Positions 33,919 to 46,559 of a stretch of 64,000 nt of DNA are shown piece after piece. The first letter of the stretch is position 1, and each line of letters opens with the position of its first letter. The stretch comes from Rhodocollybia butyracea. Taxonomy: Eukaryota; Basidiomycota; Agaricomycetes; Agaricales; Omphalotaceae. Under the pieces are notes generated by a model. It made no database searches. It was not told the DNA's origin and saw only the letters and a program-made list of their open reading frames with translations. The translations under genes were made by a program, and so were the position numbers. The stretch spans positions 62,001 to 126,000 of the forward strand of contig JADNRY010000027.1 in assembly GCA_015501585.1 (NCBI GenBank), written 5' to 3'.

Positions 33919-34594
33919 GGGAGGGGAGAGAGAAAGGGATTGTCGGTTTTGATAGGACGGGGTGGGTCGTTGTGGGCGATTGTGGGTTTTCGGTTTACAT
34001 TAAAGAAAGGAAGGAAGGAGGGAGGGAAGCTGACGTACGTGGTCTTGAGGACTCGTACCAGATGATGGGCGGATTATGAGATTGGACGCGAAAGAGGCAG
34101 GAACAATGGATGTGGAGGAACAATGGACCGAACGACGGATGGGATGGGACGGAAGGAATACCCCACACCGTGACTCTCAACTTCTTCGTCCCGCAGACAT
34201 TATCATATCCCGGTGGAAGTACGTTATTCTTTATGGATTTCCTATGCTGTTCTTTTGCATATTTTTGCATATACCTTTGTGTGCATACCTTTTTCATGGT
34301 CCTTTTCGTGTCTTTTTTGATATCTTTATATCGATTAACTATGCAACCTATACAACCACCTATACCCATCAACCTATACACGTATAACCCATACAACCTA
34401 TACACGTACTTTACTTACCAACTCTTGGATATCTCGCATATCATAAATATCGTACTTGAATATTCTTCTTAACCTTTGTATGTTGTTTGTATGTATCTCC
34501 TATATCATATGTCATATATTTATCACTCTCGCTGGATGCTGCACCGTTTTGTACGGGTAGGTCGATAAGCCTTTCGGCGTCGATTTCCTGTCTG

Positions 34595-34775
34595 AGTTAG
34601 AGGTCAAGAATGTTTACGTCGATCCCATCGCCGCTCTCAAACTCATGCCTTCGCTCATTAATATTCGATTGATCCACCTGCTGATATGCCTGCTAGCGAC
34701 GACCCGATGAGGGATTCCTCCAAACCGAGCTGAGTCCTTCTGGCTCTGCTCCTGTCCCCAAAAACTTAGGCTCGT
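34595..34775 (+). pseudogene. F-box gene relic (C-terminal fragment)
   Basis: Text reading EVKNVYVDPIAALKLMPSL is followed by fragments related to FLQTELNPSGSALVPKL. They match the C-terminal half of the F-box genes at 41.1, 49.1 and 51.4 kb. Deletions and stops leave no open frame. It sits about 0.7 kb downstream of the intact SPX-RING gene, mirroring the SPX-RING/F-box order at 38.9-42.8 kb. Confidence 0.75.
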
Positions 34776-34784
34776 GGCATTTGC

Positions 34785-35018
34785 GTGGCATCTTTCAGAG
34801 ACCTCTCTGCGACCACAGATGGCCTCATGCTATCGGCGCCGGGACGTTTTCACCCCAAAACCATCCCGTTGGCAAACCGTCTGCTTTGCGAAATTACAGC
34901 TTGGGGAGATGATAGAACAGATTGGACCAAGATAGTAACCTCTTGCGAATGGCATTACCTCCGGCATTGCTTAGGGAAGGCGTGGAAGAGTCAGAGACTC
35001 GAGTATTTCCAAAAGTGA
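34785..35018 (+). CDS. Hypothetical exon-like frame
   Basis: A 77-codon frame ends in text such as TDWTKIVTSCEWHYLRHCL and LEYFQK. A possible continuation lies at about 35095-35150 (NVFPFFKASKLQAFKYNF) beyond a gap that may be an intron. The composition looks protein-like, but no family was recognised and no upstream exons were found. It could be a gene fragment. Confidence 0.25.
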   Translation: MASFRDLSATTDGLMLSAPGRFHPKTIPLANRLLCEITAWGDDRTDWTKIVTSCEWHYLRHCLGKAWKSQRLEYFQK

Positions 35019-35703
35019 GTTGCTGTTGCATACGTTTTCGCAAGCTGATGTTCAATACTGTACGCCATCCCAACAGGCTTAACCCCTAACCCTACAGTGA
35101 AAATGTATTTCCATTCTTCAAAGCTTCAAAGCTTCAGGCCTTCAAGTACAACTTTGTGAACTCGTTTTCTGCCAGAGTCGAGGCCTCCGCCGTTGCAGAA
35201 CTTCTACATAGTCACACCCACTGGGACATCTTCCGATCGCAAACAAATTTTCAGCCAATTTTTAGCACTTTGGCACTAGAGGATTGAGCTCAGATTCTTT
35301 CGATAACATGATTGATGGAGAGTTAGTAGTCACATAAGTACATATGTTATCTTGATGTTAGTGTTGACTCTCGTGAACATAGTACTTCCTCTGCGGCTCT
35401 TACTCCTGGTCGTGGCTTATGCGGCCTTGGGCTTCCTCATCGACATGCAACGTGCGCACTTACTTCTTTCTTCTCACCAAACGCTAACCCTACCTACGTG
35501 TCTAGCCATATAAGTGAGTGAAATCAGGGATGTCAAACAGCTTTTGGCATAGAAGGCATCATTCTATGCTTGAATTTGACAGCTGAACAGTTCGTGATCT
35601 TTGTACCCCAGCCTCATCCGGCGAGGCGACAATAGGGGAAACTCTGGGAGATGTAGCTCATGTGCCATGTGCAGCTGTTACAGGTTTCATTTAGTATCTA
35701 ATT

Positions 35704-38121
35704 ATGGCAAGCACCTCTTTCCCTCCCTCCGGTCATTCGCCAATGCCGACTTCTGTTGATAATTCCTTGTCTTCTCCAGTGCTCCCAAATATAAGCGCGC
35801 AGAACGGTCAACAAGAAGATCTACCTTCATCCACGGAAGAGATCCTTAAATCGTGTAACAGGTAAAATGGGCTCTTTTTAGTGGCCGCACAATGGATTGC
35901 TAAACCTGGGACAGGTTTCGTATCCTCGTTCTTGGCAAGGTGAGTCCGCTGGATCTTCTGACTTGGAGTAGGATCTATGCTGGCCTTACTAATGGAATCA
36001 ACTCTCAGTCTGGAGCGGGAAAATCTTCTCTGATTAATGCAACCTTTGGGGTCAATGCCGCTGTGCGTATGCTGTACTACTTGAGGGTATTGTCCTTGAT
36101 GGCTGTTTGCAGAATGTATCACATGAGGTATCCGGAGTGTCCAACATACATAGGGAAATCACATATGAGGAGAATTCCAAGTTCATTCTCCATGATTCTC
36201 AAGGATTCGTGGCAGGGGAGACTCAGAATTACGAAACGGTGAGGAAATTCATTACGGACAGGGGCAGGCAAAGGGAATTGAAAGATCGACTCCATGCAAT
36301 CTGGTGAGAGGCTTACTTCTTCTAGAATCTGTGCGATTGCCACTGAAACGAACATTTACAGGTTTTGCATGGAAGTCCCGACTGAGAATGGCGCGCTCTT
36401 CAAAAAAGCCGACGAGACTTTTCTTGCTCTTGATATCAAGAACGGTGACTGGCTATCAATCTGAAGCATCCGGTCTTCGTGAGCTTACCTACCCACAGTT
36501 CCGGTCGTCGTTGTTTTTACCAAATACGACCTTCTTGTTCGCAAGTTCGAGAAGGAAGCTGACGATAATATTGGAGACAAGGAGCTGGATGCCATTGTCA
36601 ACCTGAAAGCCGACGAGTTTTACAATAAAACATGTGTCCTCCCACTAAAGGCAATCACTCGGAATAGAAAGAGTCCGATTACGCATGTCAGAGTCTCTAC
36701 GAGTACGTTAACTTTTTGTCTACAAGTTGTAAGAGCTTACTTTCTATAATAACAGGAAGACGTTACAATCATACACTCGCTACGCTCGTCATGGAGACCC
36801 AAACACGCTTGGATAAGTATATCTCGATTCTGTGGCAATCGGCTCAACGTGCCAGTCTGGATGAGAAGATCAACGGTTGTATTGCGTAAGTGATGTCCTT
36901 ATTTGCCGCCTCCTCAGTGCTCACTGTAATGTTCAGAGTGGGGAAGAAAAGTGGGTGTACAAGCAAAACTATTCGGAAATGCCACCGTCTCAAAAATAAC
37001 GTTAGAATATTGGAGAAGTCTGGCCTCGAGTTTCTACTTTCTGGGAAAAACCTTGCAACAGTGTCTGTACCGGATCCACGACGATATGATCGATGTTTGG
37101 AATTTCAATGATCCTACGAATGTTGGTACACTTCTCCGAGTCTTGCATGAAGGTGCCAAAGTAATCATGTGTCTCATTAGTACCTCAAATCGCCCATGTT
37201 CAAAGGCATGATGGCTCGTGTGGTAGATGACCTTTATGAAAGTAAGCACAAGAAGAAATCAATGTAAGGAAGCCCTTATTATACATTGAAACTTTGTAAC
37301 TGACAGTGACCCTAGCTCTTTCGGTAAAATATATGATAAGGTTGAAGGCGCTCTGAGTCCACTTGATAATATGGTTGAGAATTTGGTTGGAGTTCCGAGT
37401 CCATTTGATATACCGATAGTATCATTGGGGGCTACTACTGGGATTGTTGTTGTTCAGTGGATCTTCCAGGCATACCAAGAAATGTCAGTCTTTGAACCGA
37501 ACATTCTGCGCTTCGTAGTTGGAAGGCTTATTAATTCTACAGTCCCAGCAACCTTCGTCTCCTGATGGGATACATATGCGGTCTGTTTTTTTTTAAAAAT
37601 GTTCAAGCACTATCTCACCAGAAAAAATGCCCCTACCAGATCTCTCAAGTATCCTACAGTGTCTCTTCTGGATTATGCAAGGACATGACCAGCCTTGCGA
37701 GGTAAAGTGGACTCTTGTTGCCCAAGCAAGGAAGGAATATGAACGCACAGGAGCTCGAAAAAGGATACATAAGGAGATTTGGTCTTTCGTGAAACCACAC
37801 ATGCTGTTCCAGTTAGGACACAAGACGAAAACTCTGGAAAAGCTGGACAGTATGTTGCAGTCTGCTGAGGACAAGCTGGGTGAACCTCTGGAAAAGCTGG
37901 TTCATAGTACCTTGGACGCTCAGGATGACCAGAAAGACGAGCCTCTGGAAAAGTTGGACCATATCTTGCAGAATATCCGGTTCACCGCAGATCATTCCAG
38001 CCAAGCTCCAAAGCTATCTCTAACTTTCACACAGTCGGATCAATTCTCTTTTGATGTGTTTGCTTTTGGTTCTTCTCCTTCAACCCCCTTTGGATCTGAC
38101 TTGGATCTTTCGTTGGATTAG
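35704..38121 (+). CDS. AIG1/dynamin-like GTPase with C-terminal LEKL repeats
   Basis: ATG 35704; the first exons splice cleanly at 35861/35915, 35939/36009 and 36062/36113, including a 25-bp exon. The N-terminal 50 residues are Ser/Pro-rich. The G domain shows the P-loop GKSGAGKSS at 60-68, a G3-type HDSQGF near 36195, and a G4-type FTKYD near 36510-36530. Helical exons follow (ETQTRLDKYISILWQSAQ; MARVVDDLYESKHKKKS; PSPFDIPIVSLGATTGIVVVQ), and the last coding part (37627-38121) has three LEKLD-type repeats (EPLEKL) before an acidic tail ending DLDLSLD. Soluble P-loop GTPases of this shape are common in Agaricomycetes; substrate and partners are unknown. Junctions between 37470 and 37630 are uncertain, and the tail could be a separate gene. 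Confidence 0.75.
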
Positions 38122-38479
38122 GTTCTGATTAGGTTACACATTCTCACTATGGTAGGACTTGTTTAGTAATAAGTATCTGGATACCTACGACTGGGGGGAA
38201 ACAACTCATTGAAAAGTTCCACTGATCGTGTTTGTTAGCACCTCGAAAGCGACTACTAAGCACGTACCAACTGTGAGCACTGGCAGCAGATGTCAAATTT
38301 GGCCCTATTTTCAGGCCAGGACCAAGCAGTAAGTATACATCCTGGCGAACCCGACTCAAACCCGGCTAGTAAGTTGTCAAGGTGTTCCCTGAAAGCTTGA
38401 GGTTTGAAACAGGTTTGAAACGTAGATATCCCCGGATGATTTTCTATCTTGCTCTCATATGGTGTAGTAGGCTGAGGTA

Positions 38480-38740
38480 GGCTGAGGTAAATTCGGGCTT
38501 GAAACCGTTGTTGTGCATTCTACTGAGACCTCTGTATGAATCTTAAGATCTTTCTCCCAATCAAGCAATGTGCCACTAAATTTCACTGCAAATCCCATAA
38601 CAGGCTGATCTTCTTCATTGAAAAACTTTAAATTCTGGTTTCTTGCTCGGATTGATCAGACGCATGTCCGTATCTCGATAGTGGTAGTAGAGATAATAGC
38701 GGTCCGGATCAGAACACGCTAACGTTATCAAGAACGTTAT
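38480..38740 (-). pseudogene. SPX-RING exon-2 relic (minus strand)
   Basis: Read on the minus strand, bases here follow the part of exon 2 that in the intact gene encodes NISLLWALQRNSAAQDWDED. The similarity continues through the TEVSTECV region, with frame breaks. It lies head-to-head with the next plus-strand copy. Confidence 0.6.
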
Positions 38741-38859
38741 TCTCGAGTCGTGGCTTTTTCTTACAGTCATCTACAACTGTTAACTGTGTGGTACCACCTT
38801 GCCTGACCGTAATGGATGGTGCGAACGTCTCTTATTGGAGTGCAACAGGTGATGATGAA

Positions 38860-40210
38860 TCCGAGCCAGCACAACAACTCCAACAAACATGACTATCAGC
38901 TTGTTGTTAGCTTTGCAGCGGAATTTTGCAGTACAGGATTGGGATGAGGATTTACCACAGATTACAGAAATCACATCAGAGTGCGTAACAGCTCTTTCAC
39001 GACCGAATTCACCTACTCACAATCATTACAGCAAAATAAAATCCTATCCTGGGGCAATTCTCCCTTCAGACCTTCAAGGTACCCCACGCGTAGTCACCCC
39101 TCTAGCCAAAGACTCGCCCTTTTTTGAGCTGCTGTTAACGTGTTCACCTCCATGGATAATCTTTCCAGTCGTCTATCCAGCCTATTCGCCGATCTCACCG
39201 ATACACCCAAAACGGTCGATCAGTGATTCCGCGAGACCAGTCTGCACATAAAACAAATGCAACCTCATTCTGCGCTATGTACTACTAGTCTTTCATTAAC
39301 GCGGTACGCTAAGCCTTCCGCACTGTTGTTCAACCACACTCACAACTTCTCAGAGCCACCTCTTCCAGCTCTACTCTATGTCAATTCTGAGGGGTTTGAA
39401 TGCCTCTACAAGGCACACGCAGGTGAAGGGTCTACGCGTACGTCTACCGAGAAGAGCAAGATGCGGCTCTAGCTTTTCACTTAGAGAGCTACGTCCATCG
39501 GCCTCAACGTTGAACTAAAGGGTGCGTTTCTCTTCCGTTGTCTTCTATCACTTACGTTTGCTCTTTTTCGCTGCACAGGCTGAACAACCCAACGTTGACG
39601 CAAGCCGCAAAATTCTCCAGAAACATGCTAAACAGACTGCACGGGCAAGATTACTTTACCCAGGCCCTAGCGCTCGCCTCACGCTCCAAAAACAAAGCCA
39701 CCTCCAGCAACGTTTCCTCAACATCCCTCACGTATCCCCTTGCCTCCCTCCTACACATCCTCGTGCAAGCCCTCGGCAAGACCCTCCTCCCCTCATCGAC
39801 GATTATCAATCTTTGATGTCATCCCCCATCTCGACGACTGCTCCTGTGTCATCCGCACCAATCGCGGTCAGGCCTATCCGTCTGGGGTGTGGGTACCTGT
39901 TCTGTGTATAGCGTTTGGTGAAGACGCAGAAGTGTAGAGCACTAACGGTAGGGATGGCTGATGGATGTGAGTGTATTTTAAACGCTATCCCACCCTTCTT
40001 TTAACTGACGCTCACTCTTTTCTTTGCTTCGCTGGTTCGTTCCTTTCCTGTATACCTCTAGCGAAGGTCGACCGGGAGCCTCATGAACCCCATGGAAGAC
40101 TGGTCCCTGTGGAGTCACACGAGAAGCTCACTTTTTTGTGAGCGAGAAAGAGGCAAAGAGAAACAGCCACGGGAGATGGGGTACGATACGAGCCAGAAGT
40201 GTGGTTATGT
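38860..40210 (+). pseudogene. SPX-RING gene copy, degenerate
   Basis: Blocks in order match the intact gene: NISLLLALQRNFAVQDWDED with QITEITSECV (about 38890-38990), KISDSARPV-like text (about 39220), ALYVNSEGFECLYKAHAGE (about 39370), LNGQDYFTQALALA-like text (about 39640), and a ruined RING near 39840-39910 where conserved cysteines are lost (SCVIRTN, YPSGVWVPV). The tail equivalent to NFMEDWFPVEAHEKL follows at 40084 onward. Exon 1 is missing. Many stops and indels exclude function. The 3' flank is also shared with the intact gene's flank. Confidence 0.88.
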
Positions 40211-41069
40211 GAGTGCGGGAGGCTCGAGAGGTGAGACGCAAACTTTGGGCGACTTTTGGGAGATGGTTGGTGATAGGGCGGGACGAGGTGGGGCGGGTCA
40301 TTGTGGTGATTGTGGGTTTTCGGTCCACGTTATAGGAAGGAAGGAAGCTGACGTATGTGGCCTTGGTGAGGACTCGGAAAGATTATATGTGGCGGGTTAT
40401 GGGATTGGAATTGGACGCAGGAAGGAGGGAGGAATGATGGACGGAACAACGAACAACAGATGGGAAGTAAAGGAAGAGACGGAAGGAGCCCCCCACATCT
40501 TCCTGTCGACTCCCAACTTGTTTGTCTCGCAGATGTTATCATATCGCGTCGGAAGTATCATGTCTTTTGATATCTTTATATCTATCATCTATATAACTTA
40601 GTATCTTTACTATAATTACCAACTCTTGGATTTCTTGCATATCTCGCATATCATAAATATCATATTTCCATCCTCCTCTTGGGCTCAATTGTATGTGTTT
40701 TCTATCTCCTATGTTCATATCTATTACTCACCGAGGAGAATCTTGTTGCCTTACTGCAAGCCGTACCGTTTCGTAGAGATAAGTGGAGCAAAGCTTGTAG
40801 TACTAATGCCCAGCAAACAACAATCGCTCTCGTACGCGAAATTCGACCGAATAGTAGAGCTAATGTTGTTTGTACATCCGAGTCTTTGTTCTCCACTGTC
40901 CACTGTCCATGGGCGAGTCACGGGATTGGTACGTTGACCTCGTGACCATAGTGAGAGGACAATGGGCATTTGACGACAACGAGCATACTTTGACCGTTGA
41001 CCGTGTTTTTTCAAAAAAAACTCTACCTCTAGGAGATCTACAGTGAATAACAAGGTTTCCTCATTCATC

Positions 41070-42779
41070 ATGGCAAAAGGAACGCGCGCAGACCCAGTTA
41101 TCTGCTTCCGCTGTCGCCACAACACCACTCCTCGAACAAACATCGACAATGCGGGACTGTCCCAACGTTTTCGGTTGGAATGTGGGCCGGGTGCTGTGGA
41201 TACAAACGAAGTTTCAGAGATGCTAAAAGATGTTGACAAGGACCTCGAGGATTATAGATCCGAAATTCTGCTTTTGCAGTCTCGGATTTTATATATCGAA
41301 ACCCAACAGACACGGTTGAAGAAGCATGCAGTTGGCCTGCGCTCTCTCAACTCACCGATACGAAAGGTTCCTAATGGAATTCTGTTGCGAATCTTTGACT
41401 ACGCCTGCAACAAAAACTTGCTACAGGAATTCCCGTGGAGCAAGGACTTTAAATCTTTGCCTCGAATCATGGAACCATTCAGACACCTCCCAGCTATGTC
41501 CATATCCTCTGTCTGTACACGTTGGCGATCTGTCGCCCTTTCGTCGCCGGCTATCTGGTCCAGGATCTCCCCTAAGCTCTCATCCGAAAACTCGAGGCTA
41601 GCAAATGTCGAATCGGTGTTGAGCGGTTTTCTCCAAACCGTGAAATTACACCTTCGTCGCTCTGAACAGCACCCACTCGCTGTGGAACTTCATATCCGCG
41701 GTTTTGAGAATAGTGTAGTTCCACAGCGGTTTCTGGCATTTGATCTTGTTTGCAACCACTCCTGGTGTTCGTTCAAACTGGGTGGTGATCAGCCTATATC
41801 ATGATCCCAAAGCCTCTATTTGACCGCATTCGAAACTGCCAATATCTCAACAGCCTTGTATTCATGACTTCCTTTGACCCAGAAGAAGAGCTGGAGCTCT
41901 TTCAGCTGGCTCATGGGCTTCGTTCTCTCTCTTTAGTCACTCTTGGTGCCATGCCACAACCATTTAGGAACGAAATATCATCTTTGACTGTGAATTCTGT
42001 AAATGACGACATTGGCAAGGTGTTCGAGCATGCATCCAGTCCCAGAGAACTGATGCTTGGGGAGCGCAGAAATAATCGCTCACTCCCTGTCTCTCCTTGT
42101 TCACCTCCCCGATTATGTACCAGTGTTTCAACTCTGAAACTTAAACTTTGTTGTAACTGGCATGATTCACTGGTCAATGTTGCCTTCTCTTCCTTTGCCT
42201 TCCCTTCTCTCTTGTGTTTGGTTATCAAGTCAGATGCTGTTCATCCTTATCGAGGGACTTGGCCTAAAGTTTCTTTTGAAGCGTTTTTTGCGCCGATCTT
42301 CCTGTAGCTTGACCAAATTTGAGGTCATAAATGTTTCAGTCAGTGACATCGATCTCATTACCGCTCTCAAACTCATGCCTTCACTGGTCAATCTTCACGT
42401 CAATGATGCGACTCATGGTATCCCTGCTGGTGACAGACCCATGAGCCCTATTACCTCCCGGTTCATTCGCAGTCTACACGGATTCCTCCAAACCGAGCTG
42501 AATCCCTCTAGCTCTCCTCTTGTCGCCAGACTTTGTGACCTCAAACTTACATTCGACGGCTTGGAATTTGATGATTCTGGTTTTATTGATATGGTCTCTT
42601 CGCGTTGGTTACCGGATATGCAATACGCATCGGGAATTGGACTCAGCTGTCTGAGAGCAGTAACATTACGATTCAACAAACGAGTGATGGATCCCGCAGC
42701 GTATAAGCGTCTTGATTACTTGGATAAGGCTGGAATGAGGGTGGTTGTTTTGGGAATAGATGGTTTTTGTTTGGATTAG
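41070..42779 (+). pseudogene. F-box/leucine-rich protein, two frameshifts
   Basis: Start ATG 41070 aligns with the intact copy at 51351 (ICFRCRHNTTPRTNID, then a coiled-coil stretch). The F-box-like region is SPIRKVPNGILLRIFDYAC with CTRWRSVALSSPAIWSRIS. The frame is lost near 41800, where a base is missing relative to the intact copy (PKPLFDRIRNCQYL continues in another frame), and again near 42290 in a T-run. It ends in LKLTFDGLEFDDSGFIDMV and VVVLGIDGF. It lies downstream of an SPX-RING relic. Confidence 0.88.
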
Positions 42780-43089
42780 GTTTCTCTCATCGAAGAGTTC
42801 GCATATAGCCAATACGTTCGACCTTAGTCGTTTCTTCCTTCAATATTTTGTTGCCTCATTTTGTTTTGGTTGTTATCAGTAATTCTTGTCAGATCTATAC
42901 TTTGTTAACCCGGGCCGTTACTCTCCAAGAGTCAAATGAGAATTTTTTTTTCGGAAAAGGTTTTTCCTGGCTCTCTTGCAGAATAACCTAGTGTTGGTTA
43001 TGCCACACTCGAAGCAGGAAACAAGTAACAGATTGCAGTGTATTTAGAATTACTGGGTAAACAAATGAGTTTTTATATAAACATAGGTC
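42780..43089. other. 3' flank of F-box copy
   Basis: Nothing recognised beyond the AT-rich downstream region. Confidence 0.4.
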
Positions 43090-43360
43090 AACTCGGGCCA
43101 AACAGAGTTGTTGCTCGTTCTCCTGCGACCTCTATGATCTATGGTAAGTCTGTGTCCCAACCCTGCACTGAATTTCGCTGCGAGTGCGTAGCAGGCTGAT
43201 ATTCTTCGAAGTCTGTTGACTTTCTGGCTTCTGGTTTGGATTCATCGTGCATTGATGTTCTGTATCCGAGCTATCAGTCAAATAAGACATCTGTATATGC
43301 CGAAGGCGAAGATACGACAGAGATCATATGTAGCAGCCCGGATCGGTTGAGCAAATCAAG
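43090..43360 (-). pseudogene. SPX-RING exon-2 relic (minus strand)
   Basis: The minus strand is collinear with the relics at 38480-38740 and 61218-61445 and with exon 2 of the intact SPX-RING gene around the NISLLWALQ region. It has several stops. It shares strings such as CAGGCTGATATTCTTC and GCCCGGATCGGTTGA with the other relics in slightly altered form. Confidence 0.6.
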
Positions 43361-43486
43361 TTTTTAAACTCTGGTAGCACTAAGTTAACTATGGTAGCAA
43401 CACCGTTTCCATTTCATGACCTTCAAACACAGTGAGAGGCTAAAGCCAAGATCAGACAATATATGTAAGTGAGAATCTGTTTAGAA

Positions 43487-44335
43487 TTAGTTCAGATAGC
43501 TGAAAGTATCAAGTACTAAACATACCATGTATGTCTTGTTATCATAATGAGGCCCTCTGTCGTTCATGAGACGATATCCAAGAAACGCATGGACTGCTAG
43601 GAGTGGGACTGGAGCGATAGACAGTATCCCACCCTCCCAAAGTGTCAACAAAGATGCGGGTATAAAGAAAAATGTAATGGTCCATCTGCATCTTGAACTG
43701 CCAAGAACAAGGGGTAGAGTCTTCCGACCGATTACTCTATCACCCTTGATATCGCGCAGATCTTGCATTGGAGTCAGTAAGCCCGCCCATAGCGATGCAG
43801 TGAGGATGAAACGCTCAGTACATGGCGTCAGAGGTGCAATGGCCTTCCAAGATACACCCAGAAGGGACCACGAGCCAGTGGTCATTGCAACACAGTTTTT
43901 ACCAAACCAGTGTTTTCCAAAAGGTGTTGCACAAAGCAATATAGTGGTAAAAACCCAACAAATTGTTTCCGGCCAAAGAGTGGGCTCGTATACTGCGACC
44001 GAAAGAAATCCTGTGAATGCAATTGCACATCGCATTTTTGCTCCAATAATTGTGACTTTCCGAGAAGGTATGGGACGATCAGGTTTGTTGATTCGATCCT
44101 CCTCAACACCTGCAATCTGGTTACAGAGATTGAACCAATAGATGTATAGTGTGAGCCACAGAATGAGTAAAATGTAGCTTTGGAATATCTCGAATGAATA
44201 TGAGACGGTCCTCATTGCACTGATGGAGAATATAAGGCCTGGAATGATAGTAGCGGACCAGTCTCTCCAAGAAAATTCAAGAAAGACATCAATCTCGTGA
44301 ATGAAGGCATTGAGAGAGGCTTTGATCATAGACAT
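43487..44335 (-). CDS. UbiA-family prenyltransferase / terpene cyclase-like membrane enzyme
   Basis: A single 282-residue frame without introns. Both aspartate-rich UbiA motifs are present: NQIAGVEEDRINKPDRP at 72-88 and DLRDIKGDR at 192-200. Several hydrophobic helices lie between them, as expected for an integral membrane enzyme that binds a prenyl diphosphate through Mg2+. The family transfers or cyclises prenyl groups (quinone, meroterpenoid or UbiA-type terpene synthesis). The NQxxGxxED form of motif 1 is common in fungal specialised-metabolism members. No other biosynthetic genes are adjacent, so the product cannot be named. Length fits the family (about 280-320). Confidence 0.88.
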   Translation of the reverse strand: MSMIKASLNAFIHEIDVFLEFSWRDWSATIIPGLIFSISAMRTVSYSFEIFQSYILLILWLTLYIYWFNLCNQIAGVEEDRINKPDRPIPSRKVTIIGAKMRCAIAFTGFLSVAVYEPTLWPETICWVFTTILLCATPFGKHWFGKNCVAMTTGSWSLLGVSWKAIAPLTPCTERFILTASLWAGLLTPMQDLRDIKGDRVIGRKTLPLVLGSSRCRWTITFFFIPASLLTLWEGGILSIAPVPLLAVHAFLGYRLMNDRGPHYDNKTYMVCLVLDTFSYLN

Positions 44336-46559
44336 TTGGTATCAATATTGCAGGACCGGGGTGACCTTTATATCGTGCTGATACTGGTATGATGAGACTC
44401 CAGAGTCCGCCGTATTTGTTAGCCTTCTAACTTAGAAGGACACCTTTTTTAGGTAACCTGAACAACAAATCCGAATCCAATATCTAAGAGTCTAACCTCA
44501 TGTGGGACACATACTTATATGAACAGTATCAAGAACTCATTCGCATCGTAACCGCAGATGGGGCCCTCATAGTACCGAGTCAAGAACTCGGCACCCCAGT
44601 TTGATCCCAGTAGCCTACTGGCACTTGAGTCACCAGGCACGCTTCTCAGCACTGTCAAAGTCCAAGGGCGTACCACTGACCGCAAACACTGGAAGAGCAA
44701 CTACCTCTACTCTCCAATTGGAGAATTTGAGTACAGTGAATTGGGTTCCGAATGCGCCTACCCATGGCCAAGTGTCCACAGAAACACGAAACAAGTCTGC
44801 AATAGCAGACTTGGAATTACCTTATCACCTTTTAGTAACATTTACTTAGTAGAATAGAAAATAGGCCGCTACTGGATACATCTGAGTGCTCCATTTAAAT
44901 ATTGATGAGTCCAAATGTGTGGCTGGTGGCTGGTAGCCCTCCCCGGGCCTGGGACCCAGCTTCAATTCAAGTTCTGTCAAGCAGGTGTCTTCCGATGCGT
45001 AGAGTACATCCAAGGGGAAGTCGATACTTTGGTCTCTTGCCTCGAGGTTCGCTGTGACCCGATGGCAGTGGAGATATGTTCAGATAAATATACATTGCCT
45101 TAATTGTGTCTATTGCGGAGGTACTTAAGTGACAGAACCTTACTCAACGCTTTAAAATTACAAAAGTTGTTAGTTCATTATGATCCACTAAAATGCCGGT
45201 GTATGACGGACAGATGACGGATATAACCTCTCTTCTCATTAATTCACTGACCTCCATGATGGATGATGGGCCGAAAATTAGTTCATTTCAGCCTACCTAA
45301 GTAGCCATCTACCTAAGGCCTTTGCTGAAGTTAGGCCCTAAAGTAAAGGCTTAACTTAGTTCTTAAGGCAAACACTGCCCTAGTACCTCGATCTCATGGA
45401 TAGGTACAATTCGGTTCACTGCAAGGTTTGCTGCTAAGCTCCGGTCGATCTATTAAAAATATTTTAGGCTCGAAGAAAGTTCATCATCCTTGGTCTATTG
45501 GTCTTGAAGTTTGGTGACAGATGACTGAAAGTAGTACATAACAATCGCACGTTCTATGGAAATTTTTCTATAATTGGCTTAGTCCAAGACCTGTCAAAGA
45601 CTGTGGTCAATAGGCTATAGCAGTTATAAGAGCACTGTTGGCCAGGCCCCCATGGGTCGAGCCTGTGGGAATATTTTGTAAATTGCCCGCACTTTCTTTT
45701 GCTCCTTGCGACGTGGGTACATGCCTACCAGGACCAAAACTCTACAAATATAGGACATCTTAGGGGTAGACTAGTCTTGTTTTGGTCTTGTTTGATTCAA
45801 AGTGAATTCATGATTCCAAAACCCAACAAACCTTGCATTCATCCGGCTTGTTTGTTCTCTTCCTCTCGTTGCGCCGAAATTATCAATGAACAGAAAGATT
45901 CCCCGGGAAGTCGATGTTCATCTCCCTGCATAATCAATTCGGGTCACCGGTCAACTCCAGTCAAGCTTTGGCAACATCCACTGGATAGACGTAAAATGAA
46001 TTTAAACTTGAATGATAGATGGTGAGACACCGAGACTCTGACTTGAGCTGTATCCTCCGACTGAAACGTACAGTAAGGAGGAATGACAGCTATGAAGATA
46101 GCCGCAAAAAACATCGCTTCCACACTGCGAGTTTGTTTCAAAATCTATCAGGTGAGAGGTGACCTGGGACATGGATTCAATTACTTAGAAGCCACGGAGT
46201 GAAGAAGGGAAGAATTCAGATGATAATTCAGCCCAGTGGCTTTTACGAATTGTGGCTATGGAGAAGTAATTTCTACGAAGTGATTACTACATCAATATGG
46301 AGAGTATTGGAGTCGTCATCTGCCTTTGACCCTTCACACCAAGCGATGCAGTCTTGCAAAAAGAGTGACAGTGATGTAGAGGATGTAAAGACCTTACTCG
46401 AGACTTGTGTCGACTCGAGATTAATGGTGATCAACCTGTCTTTCGAGGCTTCGATAGATAACGAGCTCCGGAGTGAACAATTTACAAGCCCCCTCCCCCC
46501 ATTTTCAGGGTTCAAAGTCGTGTTTTCGAGAGTACGTAGTAGTACAATTTGCAGCCTAT
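44336..46559. other. Intergenic, no gene recognised
   Basis: Frames at 45699-46025 and 46199-46585 are open for about 110-130 codons but have no recognisable motifs. Text near 45290-45380 is rich in AGGCCT/CCTAAGG words reminiscent of the fold-back repeat at 25.2 kb. Confidence 0.4.
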
